Shown: positions 53,388 to 64,000 of the stretch, piece after piece
Position numbering within the stretch: the first letter of the stretch is position 1
Layout: each line of letters starts with the position of its first letter
NCBI RefSeq assembly: GCF_003610995.1
Contig: NZ_CP032543.1
Location: 3,720,001-3,784,000, forward strand
Length of the DNA: 64,000 nucleotides
Direction of reading: 5' to 3'
From: Streptomyces griseus subsp. griseus
Lineage (GTDB): Bacteria; Actinomycetota; Actinomycetes; Streptomycetales; Streptomycetaceae
Program-made: the position numbers and the translations under genes
The notes under the pieces: generated by a model
What the model was told of the DNA's origin: nothing
Seen by the model: only the letters and a program-made list of their open reading frames with translations
Database searches by the model: none

Positions 53388-54728
53388 CTACCAACCCTGC
53401 GGCGGCGGCCCCCCGAACGGCGGCTGCTGGTGGGCCGGAACGGTCGCGGCGGCCGCACGGCGGCGGGCCAGCAGCGTCCAGGTGCCGAGGCCGAGCACCA
53501 GCACGGCGCCCGTCCCGAACGCCCCGGCGGCGACCACCTGCATCGTCGCGCTCTTCGCGGCCTTCGGAGCGCTGTCCCCGCTCTTGGCCAGCTCCTTGTC
53601 CTTGCCGGTCACCGCGAAGATCCCGGGGTCACCCTCGTACGGCGACGCACCCGCCTCGTTCTTCACCTGGACCGTGGTCGTCAGCACGATCGGGTCCTCG
53701 CCGTAGACCTCGGCGACCTTCGGGCTGAGCGTCACCGACAGGTAGTACCAGCCGGCGAAGCGCATCGCGCTGACCTGGCTGCCGTAGTCGTAGCGATTGC
53801 GGTACGCCACCGGGGGCAGCGGTTTCAGCGCCGTGCTCGCGGACTTGCCGGCGTACGAGAGCGACGTGTCCACGATGTGGCCCTGGGCGGGGTTGTCCAG
53901 CGAGAGGGTGAGCGCGTTGCCGATGAAGTCGCTCTTCCCACCCGGGGTGTTGCTGAGCACGGCGGAGGCGTAGATCTGCTGGCCCCAGTCCACCGGCACC
54001 CGGTAGAAGCGGGTCTGGCCCGGGGCGATCTCGTCGATCCACTCGCCGGTCTCCAGGCTGGTGGCGTCGTAGTAACTGCTGCCGCCCGTACGCTTCTTCG
54101 CCTCGACGGCCGGCGGGGCGGGCGTGGCGGAGGGCCAGTCCTTCGGCGCGGTGGTCTCCGTGGGCCCGCCGCTCCGCAGCCCGGGCTCCTCGACGAAGCG
54201 CAGCTCCAGGTCCCAGGCCTCGGGGCCGGAGGTGGGCTTGCTCTCGCGCTCGATCAGGACGTCGTAGGGACCGGCGTCCCGGCAGGTGGTGCTCGTGCCC
54301 TTGCCGATGGTCCGGTGGGCGTACGCCGCGATCGGCCGCGGAGTCTCGCCCGAGCCGAAGTTCACGCTGTTCGAGCTGCACCGGGAGTCGTTGAGGTCGC
54401 GGATGCTGATGGTGATCCCGTCCGCGTACGCCACCGTGCCGTCGCTCTTGGGGACCGCGACGGCCGAGACGTAGGCGTCGGTGAGGCTGTCGAGTTTCAC
54501 CCGGTAGTAGAGCTTCTCGCCCGGCTTGATGGAGCTGCGGTAGACCGCCCCGGGCTGCAGGACCGATGCCTCGGCGTTGCGCTCCGCGCCCTGCACGTTC
54601 TTCGCGCCGGGGTCGAAGGCGTACGCCGGCGGGCCGGCCGCGTACGCCTGTCCCGGCAGCGTCGCCACCGCGCACATCGCGGCCAGTGCCGCGAGCATCG
54701 CCCGCCCCCTGTTGCGCTGCCTTTTCAC
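53388..54728 (-). CDS. Secreted, C-terminally membrane-anchored protein of unknown function
   Basis: The 446-aa protein has a signal peptide (MKRQRNRGRAMLAALAAMC, cleavage near AYA-AG) and a large external region with two Cys. One C-terminal helix (about 395-417, VVAAGAFGTGAVLVLGLGTWTLL) follows, with a basic RRR and a Pro-rich cytoplasmic tail. The external part has two similar beta-rich halves, each with a TxYxR-Y/F-Y-R-V-type strand (KLYYRVKL; TRFYRVPV). No enzyme motif is recognised. It may be a surface adhesin-like or sensor protein working with the adjacent kinase. Confidence 0.75.
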   Translation of the reverse strand: MKRQRNRGRAMLAALAAMCAVATLPGQAYAAGPPAYAFDPGAKNVQGAERNAEASVLQPGAVYRSSIKPGEKLYYRVKLDSLTDAYVSAVAVPKSDGTVAYADGITISIRDLNDSRCSSNSVNFGSGETPRPIAAYAHRTIGKGTSTTCRDAGPYDVLIERESKPTSGPEAWDLELRFVEEPGLRSGGPTETTAPKDWPSATPAPPAVEAKKRTGGSSYYDATSLETGEWIDEIAPGQTRFYRVPVDWGQQIYASAVLSNTPGGKSDFIGNALTLSLDNPAQGHIVDTSLSYAGKSASTALKPLPPVAYRNRYDYGSQVSAMRFAGWYYLSVTLSPKVAEVYGEDPIVLTTTVQVKNEAGASPYEGDPGIFAVTGKDKELAKSGDSAPKAAKSATMQVVAAGAFGTGAVLVLGLGTWTLLARRRAAAATVPAHQQPPFGGPPPQGW

Positions 54729-55051
54729 GCGCTTCCCCTCGTCGTCCGCATGGCCGCCCTGCGACGGCTGCGGACGAAGAGGCTCCCCCGGCCACGATCG
54801 CCGGGCGCCCGCTCCGGCAGCGACCGCAATGCCGGTCCATCCTGCCCCGCCCGCACCGCCGCTGTCTCCGGCCGCAGCCGGATTGCCCCTCTTGTCCGCG
54901 TTCCCGCCCTCACCAGCGCCTTTGCTTCAGCAAGCTATTGATTTGCCTAGGTGAACTCAAGGGCAGGGCGTCACGGTCCCGCAACAGCACGGCACTCCGC
55001 GTACGGCACCCCCTGCGCATCCGGCACCCACCGCGCGTTCAGCACCCACTG

Positions 55052-55091
55052 CGCGTACGCCACCGGACAGCCGCGTACGCCACCGGACAGC
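55052..55091. repeat. Perfect 20-bp tandem duplication
   Basis: CGCGTACGCCACCGGACAGC occurs twice in direct succession (55052-55071, 55072-55091) without a mismatch. This suggests a recent duplication in non-coding DNA. Confidence 0.85.
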
Positions 55092-55096
55092 ACGGA

Positions 55097-55122
55097 GCCC
55101 CGGCCGCTTCAGCGACCGGGGC
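55097..55122 (-). terminator. Hairpin terminator after DLW-39 gene
   Basis: GCCCCGGCCGCT (55097-55108) pairs with AGCGACCGGGGC (55111-55122) with one mismatch around a very short loop. It lies 20 bases past the stop of the minus-strand small gene. Confidence 0.75.
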
Positions 55123-55142
55123 CCGTAACAGACTGTGCCGTC

Positions 55143-55277
55143 TCACACACCCGAACTTGCGGGCACGGAGTCGGTCGCCTCCGTCCACAGATCCTGCTCG
55201 GCGCGATCCGCCTGGATCTGGCGGTACACGAGGAGCCCGCCGATGGCAGCCAGTGCGACCAGGAGAAGCTTCTTCAC
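55143..55277 (-). CDS. DLW-39 family small membrane protein
   Basis: The 44-aa product starts MKKLLLVALAAIGGLLVYR, a single membrane helix with a basic first turn, and continues QIQADRAEQDLWTEATDSV. The DLW triplet and size match the DLW-39 family found near gyrA in actinobacteria; function is unknown. GTG 55277 is preceded by CGAGG at good spacing. It is too short for many gene callers. Confidence 0.85.
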   Translation of the reverse strand: MKKLLLVALAAIGGLLVYRQIQADRAEQDLWTEATDSVPASSGV

Positions 55278-55568
55278 CGCGCGACCTCGTCTTTCCTTGG
55301 AATAGGGGCCTTCTGTCGCCGACTATACACACCGGTCGATACCGATCGGTGACCTGCCTGGAACCCGAAAGCAGCCCGTCCCCGGCACCCCGACAGGGCT
55401 CGTACCGACCCCCGTGACGCGTTCCGGACGGTCCGTCAGACCCGGTTGCACCATACGAGTGGTGTTAATCCGAAGATCGGCGCAGCGCGGGCGTCGCTCC
55501 CCGAAATCGCGGCCCGGATCCACATGATCGGAGAAGTCAGCAACCGGACCACCTGAAAGCGAGGGGCC

Positions 55569-55940
55569 ATGAGCACCTTCCAGCCCAAGAGCATCTGGAC
55601 CGCCTTCATCACCGCCTTCTTCGCCCTGCTGGCGTCGCTGGGCCTCGCCACCGCCACGGCGAGCGCCGCGAACGCCACGAACGCCACGCAGCCGAGCGCC
55701 ACGACCCAGGAGCACACGGGTGCCACGGCGGCAACCCCACTCGCTCCCTCGGTCCGATGGACCCTGCCGCGTGACCGGGCCCTGCCGCCGACCATGAAGC
55801 AGCGCATCCGGGCCGAGGCCCACGGCTCCTCACCGGCCACCCGCCACCTGTCGTCCGACGCACTGACCGCCCCCGCCACCAGCACGGCCCACACCCACGA
55901 CACGGCCCCGGCAGGCGACTCCTCGGTGCCACCGCCCTGA
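55569..55940 (+). CDS. Putative secreted Thr/Ala-rich protein
   Basis: The 123-aa product has a signal peptide (about 1-33; IWTAFITAFFALLASLGL then ATASA) and a short low-complexity region rich in Thr, Ala, Ser and His. GAGGGG stands 3-9 bases before the ATG. No family is recognised with certainty. An antisense open frame (55436-55984) exists, but the signal peptide and ribosome site favour this strand. Confidence 0.6.
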   Translation: MSTFQPKSIWTAFITAFFALLASLGLATATASAANATNATQPSATTQEHTGATAATPLAPSVRWTLPRDRALPPTMKQRIRAEAHGSSPATRHLSSDALTAPATSTAHTHDTAPAGDSSVPPP

Positions 55941-56041
55941 CAGCCGGCACCACCGCACTCCCGGGGCCCCTGGTCGGTACACACCGGCCGGGGGCTTCCT
56001 CGTGTTCCCGGGGCCCTTCCGTTCAGCCGTCGCGCCCCTGA

Positions 56042-56326
56042 CCCTCACGGCCCGCTCCGCGGCCCCAGCGGTACGACAACCTCGCGAAGACCTACGAGGA
56101 GTACCGGTCCGACCAGGGTGAGGCCGACCCGTCAGCCGGTATCCATCCCGGGAGCAAGGGTCCCGGACACGGCATCTTCCAGATCCCGGCCGGAGACAGG
56201 CCCACCACGGTCCGGGTCGCGTCCGGCCACCTGCTGGCGACCATCGACGGAGTCGAACCCGGCCGTCTCGTCCAGTTGGACCCCCCGAACCGACCCGCCA
56301 ACGCGAAGACCCCCAGTCACTGCTGA
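56042..56326 (+). pseudogene. Remnant of a coding sequence without start codon
   Basis: After a stop at 56039-56041 this frame runs 94 codons to a TGA at 56324-56326 with almost all third positions G or C, as in real genes. It reads RYDNLAKTYEEYRSDQGEAD and later GHGIFQIPAGDRPTTVRVA. No ATG, GTG or TTG occurs early in the frame. The end runs into the tRNA terminator. It is probably the 3' part of a decayed or deleted gene. Confidence 0.5.
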
Positions 56327-56339
56327 CTGGGGGTCTTCG
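56304..56339 (-). terminator. Terminator after tRNA-Ile
   Basis: CGAAGACCCCCAGTCA (56304-56319) and TGACTGGGGGTCTTCG (56324-56339) pair perfectly with a 4-base loop. It lies 5 bases downstream of tRNA-Ile on the minus strand. Confidence 0.9.
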
Positions 56340-56344
56340 TTCTG

Positions 56345-56418
56345 TGGGGCTAACAGGATTTGAACCTGTGGCCTCATCCTTATCAGGGATGCGCTCTAAC
56401 CAACTGAGCTATAGCCCC
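56345..56418 (-). tRNA. ileT: tRNA-Ile (anticodon GAT)
   Basis: The 74-base gene has acceptor stem GGGGCTA/TAGCCCC, D arm GCTCAGTTGGTTAGAGC, anticodon loop CTGATAA (anticodon GAT) and T loop TTCAAAT. CCA is not encoded; the discriminator A ends the gene. Confidence 0.97.
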
Positions 56419-56489
56419 GCCGCGCTCTCGCGCTGACTTCTGAAGATTAGCGCACGTCGGGGCCAGTCCCAAAATCGATACTCGGCGCG

Positions 56490-57182
56490 CTACTCGTCCT
56501 CGGCCAGCGTCAGCTCCACGCCGCCCACGAAGCCCGCGGACAGGTTGTAGATGAAGGCGCCCAGCGTCGCCAGCGCGGTGGCCAGGACCACGTCGATCAC
56601 CGCGATGACCGAGGTGAAGATGAGCACGCGCGGCAGCGAGAGGAACGACTGCAGATCGAAGCCGTTGCTCTCGTTCGAGCCGGTGGCCTCGCTGATCGTG
56701 CCGCCCACGGTGGAGAAGACGCCCATCGCGTCCATCACCATCCACAGGACCGCCGCCGCCACCACCGTGCAGATGCCCAGCGCGATCGACAGCAGGAAGC
56801 TGACCTTCATCACCGACCACGGGTCGGCCTTGGCCACCCGCAGCCGGGCCTTGCGGGTACGCGGTGTGGTCCGCGCCCCCGTACGCGGCTTGCGCGTCGC
56901 CTGGACGCCGCCCAGGGTGTCCCCGCCCGGCCCGGGGCGCTGCTGGCCGCCCTGGGTCCCGCCGCCGGGCGCCTGGTACGCCTGAGGCGGGTGGTACGGC
57001 CCCGACGGCCCCGGTGCGGGCTCACGCTCGCCGGGCAGTGGCCCGGTCGCGTAACCCTCGTACTGGGGCTGAGGCCCTCGTGTGTCCGTCACAGTGCCCC
57101 CTTGGGAGTCCGTGGCAGGGCCACGGGCACCGTTCGCTCCTGCTCCGGAAGCGGCCGAACCGGCGCCCGTGGCTCCACTCAC
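56490..57182 (-). CDS. DUF3566 membrane protein downstream of gyrA
   Basis: The 230-aa protein has a disordered Gly/Pro/Arg-rich N-terminal half. A DUF3566 domain with two membrane helices follows (about 125-150, VSFLLSIALGICTVVAAAVLW; about 190-215), ending GAFIYNLSAGFVGGVELTL. It matches the Rv0007-type gene beside gyrA in mycobacteria, whose role is not settled. GTG 57182 begins 3 bases after the gyrA stop, so it is in the gyrBA operon. Confidence 0.9.
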   Translation of the reverse strand: MSGATGAGSAASGAGANGARGPATDSQGGTVTDTRGPQPQYEGYATGPLPGEREPAPGPSGPYHPPQAYQAPGGGTQGGQQRPGPGGDTLGGVQATRKPRTGARTTPRTRKARLRVAKADPWSVMKVSFLLSIALGICTVVAAAVLWMVMDAMGVFSTVGGTISEATGSNESNGFDLQSFLSLPRVLIFTSVIAVIDVVLATALATLGAFIYNLSAGFVGGVELTLAEDE

Positions 57183-57185
57183 GCT

Positions 57186-59825
<2,640 letters not shown>

Positions 59826-59872
59826 TGCTGGTCAAAGTCCTTTCGAGCTGCGGCGTTGCTGGTACGGCCGAC

Positions 59873-62362
<2,490 letters not shown>

Positions 62363-62981
62363 TCACCCGTAGGTGTCCCCGGGGCCCTTGCTGCCGGGCG
62401 CCCGCAGCGGCCCGTACCGGCGCTCCGGGCCCGCCGGACCGACCACCTTGATCATCCTTACGGTGCCCTGTCCCAGATCCGCGTTGAGCCGGGCCACCAG
62501 TTGCGGGGCCAGCAGCCGCAGCTGGGTCGCCCACGCCGTGGAGTCGCAGCTCACAGTGAGCACCCGCGCGGCCGGGTCCTCGTCGTAGCGCAGGGGCACA
62601 CAGTGGTTGGCCAGATCGTCACCCACGATCTGCGGCCACCGCCCCATCACACCGCCCACCGCCGCCGGGGTCTCCCAGCCGCGCTCGGTGATCAGCCGGT
62701 TGATCGCGGAGCCCAGGGGCTGCGGGTCGCGGCCGTCCGAGCGGGCCCCGGAGCGCAGCCCGCCGCCCCGCCGGGCCTGCCTCTTCTGCTGGGCCGCCGC
62801 CCCCGCGCCCGGGCCTGCTCCTTCGCCGCCCGCAGCGCGACCCGGGCCAGGTCCACCCCGGACACCTCGGGCGGCGCAGGCTGCTGAGGACTCCCGGCCG
62901 CCTGCGTACCAGCTGCTCCGGCGCCCGTACCGTCCGTCCTGGACGTGCCCGCGCCCCCAGCTCCTCGCCCCGGCCGGTCAT
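62363..62981 (-). pseudogene. dciA: DciA (DUF721) helicase-loader gene with two apparent -1 frameshifts
   Basis: The expected DciA protein (about 205 aa) is spread over three frames. The natural start is ATG 62981, overlapping the recF stop (MTGRGEEL). SGVDLARVALRAAKEQARAR is in a second frame and the C-terminal domain (VGGVMGRWPQIVGDDL to KGPGDTYG) in a third. Each switch needs one extra G, at G5 runs complementary to 62954-62958 and 62800-62804. DciA loads the replicative helicase and is normally needed, so sequencing error is at least as likely as real mutation. Confidence 0.75.
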
Positions 62982-64000
62982 ACGCGCTCCACCTCGCCCG
63001 CCGACACCGCGTACCGCGCACCCGCCAGCACACCCGGCACGTCCTCCGCCACCGCGGCCGTCACCAGCACCTGCTCGCCCGGCGCCACCAGCTCCGCGAG
63101 CCGCTCCCGGCGCCGTGCGTCCAGCTCGGCGAAGACATCGTCCAGGACCAGCACCGGCTCGTTTCCCTCGGCGCGCAGCAGCTCGTAGGAGGCCAGCCGC
63201 AGCGCCAGCGCGTAGCTCCAGGACTCCCCGTGGCTCGCGTACCCCTTCGCCGGCATGGAGCGCAGACCGAGCAGCAGGTCGTCCCGGTGCGGACCCACCA
63301 GCGTCACCCCGCGCTCGATCTCCTGCTTACGGACCCCGACGAGCGCGGCAGTCAGCCGCTCGTACAGCTCGTCACGGGTGCTCGCCGGGTCGATGTCCTC
63401 GCCCACCGAGCTGCGGTACTCCAGGGCCACCGGACCGCCGCCCGGCGCCACGTCCCCGTACGCCTTGTCGGCCAGCGGCTGGAGTGTGGCGATCAGGTCC
63501 AGGCGCTGCGCGAGCAGCTCGGCGCCGACCCGGCCCAGGTGCTGGTCCCAGACGTCGAGGGTGGACAGGTCCATGGAGCGGCCGCCGTGCCGACGGGCCA
63601 TCGCGGCGGACTTCAGGAGCGTGTTGCGCTGCTTGAGGACCCGTTCGTAGTCGGAGCGGACCCCGGCCATCCGGGGCGAGCGCGCGGTGATCAGCTCGTC
63701 CAGGAACCGCCGCCGCTCCCCGGGGTCGCCCTTGACGAGGGCCAGGTCCTCCGGCGCGAACAGCACCGTCCGTACGATCCCCAGCACATCACGTGGTCTG
63801 ACCTGCGAGGACCTGTTGATACGGGCCCGGTTGGCGCGGCCGGGACTCAGCTCCAGCTCGATCAGCTGCGAGCGCTCGCCCTGGGTCACCGCCGCCCGGA
63901 TCACGGCCCGCTCGGCGCCCATCCGCACCAGGGGGGCATCCGAGGAGACCCGGTGACTGCCGAGGGTGGCGAGATAGCCGACGGCCTCGACGAGGTTGGT
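62978..64000 (-). CDS. recF: RecF, DNA repair/gap-binding ATPase (N-terminus beyond window)
   Basis: 340 residues are visible; the first 30 or so, with Walker A, lie beyond the right edge. The visible part begins [17 protein letters not shown] and includes [22 protein letters not shown] (signature-type region). The end has [26 protein letters not shown] and Walker [13 protein letters not shown]. RecF loads RecA at gaps with RecO and RecR. Its stop overlaps the dciA start codon. dnaN should be next to the right. Confidence 0.95.
   Translation of the reverse strand, partial: TNLVEAVGYLATLGSHRVSSDAPLVRMGAERAVIRAAVTQGERSQLIELELSPGRANRARINRSSQVRPRDVLGIVRTVLFAPEDLALVKGDPGERRRFLDELITARSPRMAGVRSDYERVLKQRNTLLKSAAMARRHGGRSMDLSTLDVWDQHLGRVGAELLAQRLDLIATLQPLADKAYGDVAPGGGPVALEYRSSVGEDIDPASTRDELYERLTAALVGVRKQEIERGVTLVGPHRDDLLLGLRSMPAKGYASHGESWSYALALRLASYELLRAEGNEPVLVLDDVFAELDARRRERLAELVAPGEQVLVTAAVAEDVPGVLAGARYAVSAGEVERV

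Larger units (their letters stand above)
54729..55142. other. Non-coding gap with 20-bp tandem duplication
   Basis: The 414-base gap holds the promoter of the minus-strand secreted protein on its left. A comparatively AT-rich patch lies near 54915-54950. The perfect 20-bp tandem duplication is at 55052-55091 and the DLW-39 terminator at 55097-55122. No supported gene is seen; open frames here have poor codon use. Confidence 0.55.

Noticed and set aside
54951..55352. 133-codon plus-strand frame in the gap before DLW-39
   Set aside because: It has poor codon use, runs through a tandem duplication and a terminator hairpin, and is antisense to the DLW-39 gene.
55436..55984. Minus-strand frame opposite the small secreted protein
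   Set aside because: It has no ribosome site or motif; the + strand product has a signal peptide and a ribosome site.

Overview
The window is chromosomal DNA of a Streptomyces species, or a very close relative, from the core region beside the replication origin. Codon use is extremely GC-rich at third positions. The right end carries gyrA, gyrB, a DciA-type gene and recF in the order that normally flanks dnaN, oriC and dnaA. Two perfect 14-bp parS (ParB) sites and seven perfect DnaA boxes lie across the window. Streptomyces markers include class E sortases, a GBL-receptor-like TetR protein, CrgA, BkdABC with BkdR, and a TTA codon in a developmental-type gene.

Left third (1-20,400): two divergent Ser/Thr kinases, a PadR regulator with its ABC/FtsX-type exporter, the proteasome activator Bpa, a quinone oxidoreductase, and an overlapping mobA-moeA-K+ channel operon. 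A branched-chain 2-oxoacid dehydrogenase operon (bkdABC) diverges from its Lrp-type regulator. A TetR regulator, probably PaaR, diverges from paaN.

Middle (20,400-33,800): a three-gene overlapping operon (DUF5819, HTTM, SpoU-type methyltransferase) separates paaN from paaABCDE, the phenylacetyl-CoA epoxidase operon. Both paa transcripts carry the same 16-bp operator. Then follow an acyl-CoA dehydrogenase with a KstR-like operator, a rhodanese, a J-domain protein, a DUF2252 protein, an HxlR/azoreductase pair, an orphan GBL-receptor-like TetR gene and tRNA-Leu(CAG).

Right half (33,800-64,000): the actinobacterial growth and division block fhaA-fhaB-pstP-rodA-pbpA-pknB couples Ser/Thr phosphorylation to elongation and peptidoglycan synthesis. 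It is followed by two class E sortases, pabA/trpG, a small membrane protein, a third sortase with a TTA codon, a DUF881 protein and crgA. Next come rhomboid, cyclophilin, DUF5324, DUF3515, tRNA-Ala(TGC), an HTH protein, another Ser/Thr kinase, a secreted membrane protein, a 44-aa DLW-39 gene, a decayed gene, tRNA-Ile(GAT), DUF3566, gyrA, gyrB, dciA and recF. From memory, the gene order parallels the Rv0003-Rv0020c/leuT segment of Mycobacterium tuberculosis, with sortases added and pknA missing. dciA as written needs two -1 frameshifts, both at G5 runs.

No CRISPR array, insertion sequence, prophage or secondary-metabolite cluster was seen. The most notable items are the 32-unit tetrapeptide repeat inside moeA, the DnaA-box cluster behind crgA, the shared paa operators, the KstR-type operator, the DUF5819/HTTM operon, the TTA codon in the third sortase and the dciA frameshifts.
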